From Actinomycetes bacterium (lineage in GTDB: Bacteria; Actinomycetota; Acidimicrobiia; Acidimicrobiales; SZUA-35): a DNA stretch of 64,000 nucleotides. The stretch is from contig JAJRQY010000026.1 of the NCBI GenBank assembly GCA_024280015.1, positions 1-64,000 on the forward strand. The letters are read 5' to 3'. The stretch's first letter is position 1, and each line of letters opens with the position of its first letter. The notes beneath the pieces were generated by a model, which did not search any database, was not told the DNA's origin, and was given only the letters and a program-made list of their open reading frames with translations. The translations under genes and the position numbers were made by a program. This document shows positions 24,360 through 33,133 of the stretch, piece after piece.

Positions 24360-25596
24360 AGACACAGACAAACCGGTCGATATTGATCTAACCCAAGACG
24401 AGTTGCCGCACGTCGATGCCCCAACGATCCTGCATGCCGACCTTGATGCCTTCTACGCCTCGGTCGAACAACGAGATAATCCGGAACTTCGAGGCATCCC
24501 GATCATTGTTGGCGCGGGAGTTGTTCTCGCTTCCAGCTATGAGGCTCGGGCCATGGGTGTTCGAACGGCGATGAGTGGGCGAGAGGCTCGCAAGCGGTGC
24601 CCTCAGGCCATCGTGGTGTCACCCCGAATGAAGGCCTATTCCCAGGCCAGCAAGGATGTGTTCGAGATATTTCGTGACATCTCCCCGATGGTGGAGGGCC
24701 TGTCCATTGATGAAGCATTCATCGACGTGACCGGGTTGCGGCGGCTTGTTGGGCCGGCACGGGGGATCGCGGAGAACCTGCGGAGGCGGGTCAAACAAGA
24801 GGTTGGTCTTGACATCAGCGTTGGTATTGCCTCCACCAAGTTCCTGGCTAAGGTAGCCAGCGGGGTGTGTAAACCTGATGGCTTGCTCGAAATCGAGGCC
24901 GGTCGAGAGATCGAGTTTCTTCACCCGCTTCCTGTTGGCAAGCTCTGGGGTGTTGGGCCAGTGACCGACCGCAAGCTCCGTGAGCGAGGGGTCGCCACGG
25001 TGGCCGAAGTTGCTGCGCTGAGCAAGGATCAGCTCGTTGCCATGCTTGGCAATGGCTCAGGTCGGCACCTGCATGCATTGGCCCACAATCGTGACCCGCG
25101 TCGGATCGAAACCGGCAAGCGCCGCCGTTCCATTGGGTCCCAACGAAGCTGTCCTGGCGGGGGAGTCGATAGACAAGAAGCCGAGGCCATCTTGTTGGAA
25201 GTGACCGATCGGGTCACCTACCGCATGCGATCGGGCCATCGGGTTGGCAAAACAATCATCCTTCGCCTCCGGTTCGGGGACTTCACCCAGGCCACTCGAT
25301 CGATGACGGTTCATCAGGCAACGTCGGAGACAGCGGTTGTTCTGGCCGCTGGTCGAGCCTTGCTGAGTGGAGCATGGCCAATAATTCGGGAGCGCGGGCT
25401 GACCAAGGTTGGCATCGCGGTCAGCGGCCTGAGTGATGACTCGGTTATCCAGCTTGCCCTATCCCTGGATGGCAAGGATGCCGTCCAGCTTGATGCGGCC
25501 ATGGACCAGGTTCGAGACCGGTTCGGTCGTTCCTCCATCGGGCTTACAACCCTGACGAATCGACCCAAGTTTGAGGTTCCGCTGCTCGATGTTTGA
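24343..25596 (+). CDS. dinB: DNA polymerase IV (Y-family translesion polymerase)
   Basis: A 417-residue error-prone polymerase that copies past damaged bases. The catalytic palm shows HADLDAFYASVEQRD and the second acidic pair in LSIDEAFIDVTG near residue 127. The finger tyrosine and steric-gate region follow in SSYEARAMGVRTAMS. A helix-hairpin-helix lies in LWGVGPVTDRKLRERG, then the little-finger domain. No clear C-terminal beta-clamp peptide is visible beyond the final LPLLDV-like tail (FEVPLLDV). I chose ATG 24343. A TTG at 24301 is possible but would place the SOS box inside the gene, and a TTG at 24403 would give a shorter leader. The SOS box argues for LexA control. Confidence 0.93.
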   Translation: MNEFGLDTDKPVDIDLTQDELPHVDAPTILHADLDAFYASVEQRDNPELRGIPIIVGAGVVLASSYEARAMGVRTAMSGREARKRCPQAIVVSPRMKAYSQASKDVFEIFRDISPMVEGLSIDEAFIDVTGLRRLVGPARGIAENLRRRVKQEVGLDISVGIASTKFLAKVASGVCKPDGLLEIEAGREIEFLHPLPVGKLWGVGPVTDRKLRERGVATVAEVAALSKDQLVAMLGNGSGRHLHALAHNRDPRRIETGKRRRSIGSQRSCPGGGVDRQEAEAILLEVTDRVTYRMRSGHRVGKTIILRLRFGDFTQATRSMTVHQATSETAVVLAAGRALLSGAWPIIRERGLTKVGIAVSGLSDDSVIQLALSLDGKDAVQLDAAMDQVRDRFGRSSIGLTTLTNRPKFEVPLLDV

Positions 25597-25643
25597 TGGC
25601 CCGCAGTTGACGATTGCAGGCTCATCAGGGCTACGTTGCCTGG

Positions 25644-26594
25644 GTGACAGCAAATACGGCCGCCCAAGGGGCAGGACAAGGCCCGACCGTGGCCGCCGGC
25701 GGTGGGGCAGACGCTGATTCGCGAGCGATGGGTAGCGGCCTGATTGGTGCTGCCCTATCGGTTACCGCTTGGGGTGCTGGCAGTGTGCTGGCTAAGGGCA
25801 TCGACCTGGATCCAATGGCCATTGCCGTCTACCGATTTGGTCTGTTCTCGGTGCTCATTCTGGCCTGGATGCAGTTTCGAGGAACCACGCTCAGCCTACG
25901 AATCTTGAAGCGGTCCATGTTCGGCGGCTTGGCTCTTGGCATCAACGTTGCCCTGTTTTTTAGTGCAGTCAAGATCACCAATGTGGTCAATGCCACCTTG
26001 ATCGGTTCGCTCCAACCAGTGCTCGTTGGTGTCATCGCCGCCCGGTTCTTCGGTGAACAGATCAAGAAGCGGGATGCTTTACTGTCCATCGGTGCGTTTG
26101 TTGGTGTCGGTTTGGTCATGCTCGCTTCCAACGGGACACCGGAATGGAGCGCCAAGGGTGATGCCTTGGCCTTCTGCGCCATGTTGTCCTGGGCCACCTA
26201 CTTCATTGCCTCCAAACAGTCCAAGGGTCGACTCACGCCGACTGAGTTCACTGCTGGAACCTCAGTTTGGGCCTTTCTTGTCAATATCCCCCTGGCCCTG
26301 GTCTTTGGTCAGGACCTCTCGTGGCCCGATCGAGGAAGCCTTGCCTGGCTCATGGTGCTGGTCCTTGTTGCCGGAGTTCTTGGGCACTCAATCATGAACT
26401 GGTCCCTGGTACGGATTCCCCTCTGGGTCGGCTCAACCTTCACCTTGCTCATTCCGGTCATCTCTTCACTCATTGCCTGGGTCGCGTTGGGTGAGAGCTT
26501 GAGGTTCACTCAGGTTGGGGCCATGGTTCTGGTGTTCGGCGCTTTGGCCCTCATCGTGCAAGGCCAAGCGAAGGCCACTCGCCTCCAGGCCTGA
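25644..26594 (+). CDS. EamA/DMT superfamily transporter
   Basis: A membrane protein of about 316 residues with ten hydrophobic segments in two EamA repeats. Repeat 1 covers about residues 30-155 (SVTAWGAGSVLAKGI through GVGLVMLAS). Repeat 2 starts at ALAFCAMLSWATYFIASKQ. The family exports metabolites such as amino acids or other small polar compounds; the substrate is not readable from the sequence. The N-terminus is uncertain: GTG 25644, TTG 25614 and ATG 25728 are all in frame, and the last still preserves the first membrane segment. It is convergent with the corrinoid activase gene. Confidence 0.85.
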   Translation: MTANTAAQGAGQGPTVAAGGGADADSRAMGSGLIGAALSVTAWGAGSVLAKGIDLDPMAIAVYRFGLFSVLILAWMQFRGTTLSLRILKRSMFGGLALGINVALFFSAVKITNVVNATLIGSLQPVLVGVIAARFFGEQIKKRDALLSIGAFVGVGLVMLASNGTPEWSAKGDALAFCAMLSWATYFIASKQSKGRLTPTEFTAGTSVWAFLVNIPLALVFGQDLSWPDRGSLAWLMVLVLVAGVLGHSIMNWSLVRIPLWVGSTFTLLIPVISSLIAWVALGESLRFTQVGAMVLVFGALALIVQGQAKATRLQA

Positions 26595-26599
26595 TCTCG

Positions 26600-28618
26600 T
26601 TAGCCCCGGCTGCGACGTCGGCGCTTGGATCGGCCAGATCCCTCCGGTCGGGCCACCGGGTCAGGCGCCGATGGGAAGGCCATCGCCTTGACGAAGAGGT
26701 CCTGGAATGCCGGTTCCATCGCCGTCTCGATTTTCACGACCTTGCGAACGACCTCTTCGATCTCGGCCCGTTCGGACCGAGACAACAGGAGACGAACCGC
26801 ACCGGTGCCAGCCGAGTTGCCGGGGGAGGAAACCGTGCCTGCGCTGGTGGGAATCAGATCGATTGCTGCCGCGGCAAGAGGGTCGATGTGAGCACCAAAG
26901 GCTCCAGCCAAGCGGATGTCATCCACCTGATCGAGATCGGCGTGTTGCATCAGTAGATCGATACCCGCCTTGAGTGCTGCCTTGGCCAGCTGGATGGCCC
27001 GGACGTCGTTCTGGGTTATGCGCAATTCGGCTTGGTTGCCCTCAGCTTCCTCCTCGCTGGCCGCGAGTAGGACGTAGGCGAAGGTGCGGTCATCAGCAAC
27101 GATCCGTCCTGAGGCAACAGCGCCCGGACTGATGTCACTGGCTTGGCGAATGACACCCTTCTTGTCCAGAATTCCGGCAACGGCCATTTCGGCCAAGACC
27201 TCGATCACACCAGAACCACAGATGCCAATGATCCCGCTTTTGGGTGGGGCGAAGTCGGGCTCATTGCTCCAAAGCTCGGATCCGATCACCTTGAAGCGAG
27301 GCTCAAGAGTCTCTGGGTCAATTCGCACTCGTTCGATGGCACCGACCGCGGCCCGAACACCGCACGAGAGCTGAGCTCCTTCAAAGGCTGGTCCGGTTGG
27401 TGAAGAAGCAGCCCACAGGTTTGACTTGTTTCCGAGAACAATCTCGGCATTGGTTCCAACATCGACCAGCAGTTGAATACCTTCGGAATGATGAGGGCGT
27501 TCGGCCACGATGGCCGCAGCAGTATCCGCCCCGACATGACCAGCAATACACGGGGCGATATAGACCGCAGCGTTGGGGCAATCAAGATCCAGTTCGGTGG
27601 CCATGATTTCGACGGCCTCGTCGGTCTCCAAGATGAAGGGCGCGGTGCCGAGCGGGATGGTGTCATAGCCCAGCAGCAAGTGATGCATGACTGGATTGCC
27701 GACCATGCTCATTTCCAGGATCTTGTCCCGAGTAATTGATGCTTCAGCCACAACCTCGCCAATGAGTTCATCCAAGGCTGTTCGGACGGCGGTTGTGAGC
27801 TCGACGTCTCCGCCGGGATTCATCATCACGTAGCTAACCCGGCTCATCAGGTCTTCACCGAAGCGAATCTGTGGATTCATTCGGCCGCTGGAGCCAACGA
27901 CTTCGCCGGTTGCTAGGTCGCAGAGGTGTCCGGCAATGGTGGTTGATCCGATGTCGACGGCCATGCCGTAGGCGGCGTCGACGAAGCCCGGCCAAACCGC
28001 AGCGACAATCAACTGTCCGTCAGCCTGAGTACGAAGAGCCACGGTGAGGCCGGCTGGCTCATTCTCGGACGCGACTTCAGTCGTTGCCCGGCTCGCGGCG
28101 ATGGCCTGAGCCACCTGAGAGTCGAGGGTTCCAGGAACAAGGATTTCTTCGATGTCCCAGTCTCGAGCCAGGGCAACCCGAAGCAGGAGCAGGGGAGGAG
28201 CGACACCCGAAACCTCAACATAGCGAAGCTCGGTAACTGGGTCGATGGTCAGGCCCTCAAGATTGACCTTCTTGCGGATCACCTGCTTGTGAATTTGGCT
28301 CGATTCAGGAATATCGATGACAACATCGGTCTGGACAACAGCCGCGCATCCGAGGCGGTGGCCCTCGAGCAAGGGACGCTTCCCCGCATAGGAGGTTTCG
28401 GTTGATCCCGGGGCGCTGAGAGCAGTGGCATCAATGTCCAGTCCCCACTTGGGAAATGAGCCGACACCAGGAATAACCTGGCAGCGGCCACAAATACCTC
28501 GTCCACCACAAACCGAATCGAGATCAATGCCGAGTTGACGGGCGGCATCAAGCACCGTTGCGCCATCGGCAACCTGGCCTTCACGTCCACTTGGCGTGAA
28601 GATGATTCGATTGCTCAC
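26600..28618 (-). CDS. RamA-like corrinoid reductive activase (2Fe-2S ferredoxin + ASKHA domain, DUF4445)
   Basis: A 672-residue ATP-dependent activator that re-reduces inactive Co(II) corrinoid proteins. The N-terminal ferredoxin domain has [2Fe-2S] ligands C37, C43, C46 and C91. A linker leads to the ASKHA ATPase core, with phosphate-1 loop VDIGSTTIAGHLCDL near residue 218 and VDVGTNAEIVLGN with SSPTGPAFEGAQLSCG further on. This layout is that of RACo/RamA-type proteins (DUF4445 family). It is the last gene of the minus-strand corrinoid operon and overlaps the preceding gene by 4 bases. The C-terminus is a basic tail (GSGRSKRRRRSRG). The natural partner is the corrinoid protein at 29.6-30.4 kb. 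Confidence 0.9.
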   Translation of the reverse strand: MSNRIIFTPSGREGQVADGATVLDAARQLGIDLDSVCGGRGICGRCQVIPGVGSFPKWGLDIDATALSAPGSTETSYAGKRPLLEGHRLGCAAVVQTDVVIDIPESSQIHKQVIRKKVNLEGLTIDPVTELRYVEVSGVAPPLLLLRVALARDWDIEEILVPGTLDSQVAQAIAASRATTEVASENEPAGLTVALRTQADGQLIVAAVWPGFVDAAYGMAVDIGSTTIAGHLCDLATGEVVGSSGRMNPQIRFGEDLMSRVSYVMMNPGGDVELTTAVRTALDELIGEVVAEASITRDKILEMSMVGNPVMHHLLLGYDTIPLGTAPFILETDEAVEIMATELDLDCPNAAVYIAPCIAGHVGADTAAAIVAERPHHSEGIQLLVDVGTNAEIVLGNKSNLWAASSPTGPAFEGAQLSCGVRAAVGAIERVRIDPETLEPRFKVIGSELWSNEPDFAPPKSGIIGICGSGVIEVLAEMAVAGILDKKGVIRQASDISPGAVASGRIVADDRTFAYVLLAASEEEAEGNQAELRITQNDVRAIQLAKAALKAGIDLLMQHADLDQVDDIRLAGAFGAHIDPLAAAAIDLIPTSAGTVSSPGNSAGTGAVRLLLSRSERAEIEEVVRKVVKIETAMEPAFQDLFVKAMAFPSAPDPVARPEGSGRSKRRRRSRG

Positions 28619-28953
28619 GCGGTTTCTGTTTCAACAGGCTCTGGTTGTGGCTCAGCGAAACCACCATTGCGGACCAATTCGTCCAGCCGTTCAAGGGGAA
28701 AAGAAGCATCCAGTTCTTCCGCCAATGCCTCGGCCGCGGTCGCGTGGTCACCCTTGAGGGGCACCTTTTCTTGGCGCCATTCGTTCACGTATGCGCTGGA
28801 GGTCGTGATATCGGCCACCATGGCGGCCCGATCAATGGCTTTCTGAAACCGCGGCTTCAGCAGGATCTGGTGTTTATCTTGACGAGACTTGGCGTTCACC
28901 TGGGCTGGAATGTCTCGCCAATAGATGGTGATGAGTTGTGCGCCTCGGGCCAT
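28615..28953 (-). CDS. 'Virulence factor' (PF13769-type) small protein of the corrinoid cluster
   Basis: A 112-residue cytosolic protein. The name is historical; no virulence role is implied. It shows the family opening LITIYWRDIPAQVNAKSRQD and the block VNEWRQEKVPLKGDHATAAE. In other bacteria members sit beside corrinoid-dependent methyltransferases, DUF1638 proteins and RamA-like activases, as here. The role is unknown, but the consistent setting suggests assembly, activation or a regulatory part of methyl transfer. It starts 2 bases after the DUF1638 gene and overlaps the activase gene as ATGA. Confidence 0.82.
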   Translation of the reverse strand: MARGAQLITIYWRDIPAQVNAKSRQDKHQILLKPRFQKAIDRAAMVADITTSSAYVNEWRQEKVPLKGDHATAAEALAEELDASFPLERLDELVRNGGFAEPQPEPVETETA

Positions 28954-28955
28954 GG

Positions 28956-29669
28956 CTACTCGCTATCGGTTTGATGTGAGGTGGATCCGCCTTGGCGGGC
29001 GGTGGGTGCAGTGATGCTAACGGTGACCGGGTGCCCCAACGCGTCCTGGAGGGGTGACAATCCCGTGTGGCGGCGATCAAAGGCCAGTCCCAGGCGCTTG
29101 GCCGCATCGGCCGCCATGGCCGTCAGCTCCGCAAGCTGCTCGGAGTTATTGGTTTGTGACAGGTAGACCACTCGTTTGTAGTTGCCGAAGTACATGTCCA
29201 ACAGTTCGGGATGCGTGTGGATCTTGAGCGGTCTCCAGATGAGCTGATCAAAATGTCGAGCCAGAAAGTCAGTCAGGAAGAATGTGCCGAGTTCTTCGTC
29301 ATGCAAGGCACGGAAGGCTTCAGCGCCAACGAAGAAGGAATAACAATGGTCTCCGGGCAACCGCTCAATTGGGATAGCAAGTTCGGCCTGGAGTCGCTCC
29401 ATGAGTGAATCCAACAAACCGCCGGTCCCACAATCGCCATAGCCAAGGATGATCTTGTCCAGTGCTGTCCCTTGCTGCGCTGCGCCTGCAACCACCGCTC
29501 GAACTTGTTGTTCTATTGCCTCTGGAATCTTCGCTGGTCGGCTGTGCAGCGGTGCGGGCAGGTAGGAGGCATTGACTCCGACTGCTCGCAGTTCGCGAAC
29601 AAGCGCGCCGCATGCAATGACTGCGGTTGATGAGTCGAAGGGTGCTTCAGCTGGCAGCGAGTGCGGCAC
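28956..29669 (-). CDS. DUF1638 family protein of the corrinoid cluster
   Basis: A protein of about 237 residues, family of unknown function. Recognised by the start TAVIACGALVRELRAV, the glycine-rich LGYGDCGTGGLLDSLM, and the Cys-containing GDHCYSFFVG. Three well-spaced cysteines (in IACGAL, YGDCGTG and GDHCYSF) could bind a metal or cluster, as suggested for the family. The frame is open far upstream inside the corrinoid gene, so the start must be chosen: GTG 29669 overlaps the upstream gene by 23 bases and keeps the whole domain. The constant company of corrinoid proteins suggests a role in methyl-transfer chemistry or cobalamin handling. Confidence 0.82.
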   Translation of the reverse strand: MPHSLPAEAPFDSSTAVIACGALVRELRAVGVNASYLPAPLHSRPAKIPEAIEQQVRAVVAGAAQQGTALDKIILGYGDCGTGGLLDSLMERLQAELAIPIERLPGDHCYSFFVGAEAFRALHDEELGTFFLTDFLARHFDQLIWRPLKIHTHPELLDMYFGNYKRVVYLSQTNNSEQLAELTAMAADAAKRLGLAFDRRHTGLSPLQDALGHPVTVSITAPTARQGGSTSHQTDSE

Positions 29670-30387
29670 GTCGTTCGTCAACCAGAGTCTTTGCTGTCTC
29701 CGCAGCAATGGCAGCATCGGAACAGTACGCATCGGCACCAACGGCGAGACTGAATTCCTCGTTGAGGGGAGCACCGCCAACGATCACGATGTAATCGTCT
29801 CGTTTGCCCCGTTCGATCAGGGTGTCGATGACAACCTTCATATAGGGCATGGTGGTGGTCAGCAGGGCGGACATGCCGAGAATGTCGGCGTTGTGTTCAT
29901 CCAAGGCGTCGAGGAAGCTGTCAACATCGGTATTAATACCGAGGTCAACAACCTCAAATCCGGCGCCTTCCAACATCATGCCGACCAGGTTCTTGCCAAT
30001 GTCATGGATATCGCCCTTGACGGTGCCAATGACAACCCTGCCAACGGCCTCGACCCCGGTCTCGGCCAACAATGGCCGCAAGATCTCCATACCGACCTTC
30101 ATGGCGTTGGCTGCGAGCAGGACTTCGGGAACGAACAAGATGCCGTCACGGAAGTCGTCGCCAACCACCTTCATGCCAGCAACGAGCGCCTTGTTGAGGG
30201 TCTCCTCTGCGGACCAGCCGCGTCCTAGAAGGATCTGGGTACCTTCTCCGATTTCTTCCCCCATGCCGTCATAGAGATCGTCATGCATTTGGGCCGTGAG
30301 CTCAGCATCATCAAGAGTTGACAGATCGAGATCGTCGTTGAACTCGTCCTCGGAATTGTCGCTGGATGGGATGGAGGCGTCAGACAT
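29647..30387 (-). CDS. Corrinoid (B12-binding) methyl-carrier protein, MttC/MtbC-like
   Basis: A 246-residue protein that carries a methyl group on cobalt between two methyltransferases. A four-helix cap domain (about residues 30-110, EETLNKALVAGMKVVGDDFR) precedes a Rossmann-type cobalamin domain with the base-off motif DIHDIGKNL, where H128 ligates cobalt from below. The second loop is GMSALLTTTMPYM and the third IVGGAPLNEEF. The N-terminal 30 residues are acidic and disordered, longer than in most relatives. It is the first gene of a four-gene minus-strand operon whose other members are accessory. No MttB/MtgB-type methyltransferase lies beside it, so the methyl donor is unknown. Confidence 0.93.
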   Translation of the reverse strand: MSDASIPSSDNSEDEFNDDLDLSTLDDAELTAQMHDDLYDGMGEEIGEGTQILLGRGWSAEETLNKALVAGMKVVGDDFRDGILFVPEVLLAANAMKVGMEILRPLLAETGVEAVGRVVIGTVKGDIHDIGKNLVGMMLEGAGFEVVDLGINTDVDSFLDALDEHNADILGMSALLTTTMPYMKVVIDTLIERGKRDDYIVIVGGAPLNEEFSLAVGADAYCSDAAIAAETAKTLVDERRAALAAS

Positions 30388-30457
30388 TGGAGGATCGTTT
30401 CTGGCTCGGATCGAGAACCGGTTGTTTCCAACAAGTGGAAGAATACCGTATCGTGCG

Positions 30458-31318
30458 ATGATGACCGGTCAAGAACAGGGTTCAGACTCACTATCGGCGG
30501 CTGGAGCCGAGGATCCAGGATCCTTTGCTATTGCGCCCCACATTGAGGAGGTCACGAACCTCATCCGAACTGCGAGCGAGCGCTCACTGGAATGGTTCCG
30601 CCAGGGCGCACAGGGACGTGGTCCAATTGGCAACAAGGCGACTCCCGGTTCATTCGATCCGGTGACTGAGGCCGACCGGTCCGTTGAGGATGAGATCCGG
30701 GCCGGGCTGCACGCACTGTTCCCTGACCACGCCGTTGTCGGCGAGGAACGAGGAACGACTGGGGACGGTCAGCGGCGTTGGATCATTGATCCCATTGACG
30801 GCACCCGTGCTTTTATCAGCGGTCAGCCAATGTGGGGAACCCTCGTCGGCTTCCAAGATGGTGACCAGGTGTTGGCTGGCTGGCTCCACCAACCGACAAC
30901 CGGCGAAACCTATGTTGCCTCACCCGCTGGATCCTGGTGGGATTCTTCTTCGGGCCGACGGTCGCTCGGCACGTCAGATGTGGTCAAGCTTGATGACGCA
31001 ATCTTGTTATGTACTCATCCCTCGATGTTCGCAAGACCGCAGGAGCAGGCGGCCTTCGCCCGGGTTGAAGAATCGGTCAAGATGAGCCGCTTTAGCGGTG
31101 ACTGCATCAACTATGCCTTGCTGGCTACCGGGTCAGCGGATCTGGTCATCGAGAATCAGCTCCAGCCCTACGACATCATCCCGCTGCTTCCAATCATCGA
31201 AGCGGCCGGGGGAGTGGTGACCAACCTCGAGGGCAAACCCCCTCTGGATGGGGGTTGGGTCATTGCCGCCGCGACCCCTCAACTTCATGCTCAAGCCTTG
31301 GAGCTACTCGCTCACTAA
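30458..31318 (+). CDS. Inositol monophosphatase family phosphatase, possibly histidinol-phosphatase HisN
   Basis: A 286-residue Mg2+-dependent phosphatase. Metal-binding motifs are VVGEERG near residue 95, WIIDPIDGTRAFISG near residue 108 and the C-terminal QLQPYDIIPLLPIIEAAGG. The motif RAFISGQPMWGTLVGF and the FSGDCINY segment resemble actinobacterial HisN-type histidinol-phosphate phosphatases more than inositol-1-phosphatase, but other sugar phosphates are possible. Two adjacent ATG codons (30458, 30461) begin the gene. It is divergent from the corrinoid operon with about 70 bases between them. No other histidine gene is present. Confidence 0.85.
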   Translation: MMTGQEQGSDSLSAAGAEDPGSFAIAPHIEEVTNLIRTASERSLEWFRQGAQGRGPIGNKATPGSFDPVTEADRSVEDEIRAGLHALFPDHAVVGEERGTTGDGQRRWIIDPIDGTRAFISGQPMWGTLVGFQDGDQVLAGWLHQPTTGETYVASPAGSWWDSSSGRRSLGTSDVVKLDDAILLCTHPSMFARPQEQAAFARVEESVKMSRFSGDCINYALLATGSADLVIENQLQPYDIIPLLPIIEAAGGVVTNLEGKPPLDGGWVIAAATPQLHAQALELLAH

Positions 31319-31322
31319 CACA

Positions 31323-32474
31323 TCAGATCAGGTCAGCGACCACGGTGGCTGCTCGTTCGGCGACACGCTGCACCATGCCTCGCTCGGCCCACCATTCGGG
31401 GTCAACATCCTTACTGTGATCGAGGTCGTCTTGGAAGTGTTGATCAAGCTCGGCAACGACCGTTTCGTCGAAGATGACCAGGTTGACCTCTTCGTCGTAT
31501 TGGAAGGATCGTTGGTTGATATTGGCCGAGCCAACGCTGGCAACCTCACCGTCAACGGTCAGTATCTTGGCGTGGAGCATGGTCCGGTTGTACATCCGGA
31601 TGGAGATTCCTTCATCAAGTAGTTCGCTGAAGCGGGCCTCGCCAACTATCTGTACAAATCGCTTGTCGGCGTATTGACCGGGGACCAGAACCTCAATCGT
31701 GACACCACGATGAGCAGCCCCGATAAGCAAGGCTGACAACTCATCGTCCGGATTGAAGTAGGCGGTGGTGATTCGGATGTTGTGTTTGGCTGAGCTGATC
31801 AGGATCTCCAGCATGCTGGCAATATCGTTTCCGCCTGCCTCGGCCGCACCAGCAATCACCTGAATCACTGACGAACCGGATGTGTCATGGTCGGGAAAGT
31901 GATCAAAAAGCGCGTCGATTTCCAAAGGTCCGGTTTCGACCCAGTTGTCGACGAAGGCGCCGCGAATACCGTCAACGGCAGGGCCAACGACCCGGAAGTG
32001 GGTGTCGCGCCACGAGTCGGGCTGATCACCGTTGCCCGTCCACTCTTGGGCGATACCAACACCCCCAGTGAAACCAACGACTTCGTCGCAGATGAGGAGC
32101 TTGCGATGGGTCCGATGGTTGGCCCGGCGCAAGGGACTGTCGATGGGGCGGAACCAGCGAACATCACAACCCGCTGTTCGCATGTCCTTCATCTGGCGCC
32201 GAGAGATGTTGCGGCAGCCCAATGCGTCGAGGAGCACTCGGACTCGCACACCGGCCCGGGCCCGCTCGGCAAGAGCAGTGGCAAACTGCTCGGTGATATC
32301 GCCTTGCCAGTACACGAAGGTTAGGAAATCAATACTGCGGGTAGCAGAGCTGATTGCCTCCAACATGGCGGCGAAAATCTCGTCACCGTTACGAAGGACC
32401 TTGACCGTATTCCCGGTCGTTGCCGGAACACCCAGCAGTCCTTCCAGGCGCCGTCGCCAGTTGGTTTCGCTCAA
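31323..32474 (-). CDS. Phospholipase D superfamily protein, cardiolipin synthase-like
   Basis: A 383-residue two-HKD enzyme. The first motif is HRKLLICDEVVGFTGG near residue 125 and the second HAKILTVDGEVASVGSANINQRS near residue 290; both contain the H-x-K-x4-D triad. This layout suits a cardiolipin synthase that joins two phosphatidylglycerols or a related phosphatidyl transfer. There are no N-terminal membrane helices, unlike ClsA, so it resembles the ClsB/ClsC-type. It starts at TTG 32474 with a GAGG site upstream (about 32480). It converges with the phosphatase gene (5-base gap). Confidence 0.85.
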   Translation of the reverse strand: MSETNWRRRLEGLLGVPATTGNTVKVLRNGDEIFAAMLEAISSATRSIDFLTFVYWQGDITEQFATALAERARAGVRVRVLLDALGCRNISRRQMKDMRTAGCDVRWFRPIDSPLRRANHRTHRKLLICDEVVGFTGGVGIAQEWTGNGDQPDSWRDTHFRVVGPAVDGIRGAFVDNWVETGPLEIDALFDHFPDHDTSGSSVIQVIAGAAEAGGNDIASMLEILISSAKHNIRITTAYFNPDDELSALLIGAAHRGVTIEVLVPGQYADKRFVQIVGEARFSELLDEGISIRMYNRTMLHAKILTVDGEVASVGSANINQRSFQYDEEVNLVIFDETVVAELDQHFQDDLDHSKDVDPEWWAERGMVQRVAERAATVVADLI

Positions 32475-32576
32475 CAGAATCCTCGTCGCGTCATCAAGTC
32501 CTCGGGTGAAAGATCTGTTTGAACCCTAACCTAAGCACTCGTCTCCTGTTGGGCTTGGTCGACTATCCTGGATGTC

Positions 32577-32822
32577 GTGAGCTTCCTTCGTCGAACCGTC
32601 CAGAAACGTTTCCCGGCTACAGTCAAGCTGGGGGACGTGATGATTGTTGGCAATGCTGGACTGCGGTTTGCCCATCGCCAAGGTTGGATCGACGACGACA
32701 TGGCTAAGCGCTTTGGCGCAGCTTCGGGTAGTGGTGGAACTGGTCTCTCTGCTACCGAGTTGGCCCTTATCGCCGGTGCTGCTCTGCGAATTGTTGGCCG
32801 GGCCCGTTCCAAGAAGGCCTAA
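32577..32822 (+). CDS. Small hypothetical protein (81 aa)
   Basis: I do not recognise this. The start is GTG 32577. It has a basic N-terminus (MSFLRRTVQKRFPATVK), a glycine/alanine-rich middle (GAASGSGGTGLSATELALIAGAALRIV) that could be one membrane or amphipathic helix, and a basic C-terminus (RARSKKA). The codon usage looks coding (many C/G third bases). It is divergent from the cardiolipin synthase gene, about 100 bases away. Confidence 0.45.
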   Translation: MSFLRRTVQKRFPATVKLGDVMIVGNAGLRFAHRQGWIDDDMAKRFGAASGSGGTGLSATELALIAGAALRIVGRARSKKA

Positions 32823-32854
32823 CTCCGAGCTTCCGATTTTCCCCAATCCACGCA

Positions 32855-33063
32855 CTAGGGGAAGAGACTGAAGAAGCTGAAGATGAGGTCCAAGAAATCG
32901 ACGACGTCGACGAAACCTCGAATCGTTCGTCTGACCTTGCCCTTCTTCCGCCTAGTACTCGTCACGAGATACACAACGATGTACCTCGGGGAGAAGTTCC
33001 CGGGAGCTAGCGGCTGGCCAGTGACTCACCGACTGGTTGTCCGAAGTCGTTCTGAGCGCCCAT
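32855..33063 (-). pseudogene. Possible small frameshifted gene on the minus strand
   Basis: The gap 32823-33133 has no annotated gene but hides coding-like sequence on the minus strand. From an ATG at 33063 one frame reads MGAQNDFGQPVGESLASR then stops. A frame shifted by -1 picks up at once, reading PGNFSPRYIVVYLVTSTRRK... and ending in the hydrophobic GFVDVVDFLDLIFSFFSLFP, with roughly three quarters G/C at third positions. This looks like a small protein broken by one indel (real or assembly error) or two overlapping short frames. The plus-strand alternative (32883-33065) is less GC3-rich. Confidence 0.35.
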
Positions 33064-33133
33064 GACCGGGAGGCTAGCAGTTGATGATCTGGTGTCAGGA
33101 GGACTGGGTGTGCTGCCCGAACGGGGATGCCAT

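Noticed and set aside
32883-33065. Plus-strand 60-residue frame MRSKKSTTSTKP...
   Set aside because: Less GC-rich at third positions than the minus strand frame and no good ribosome site.
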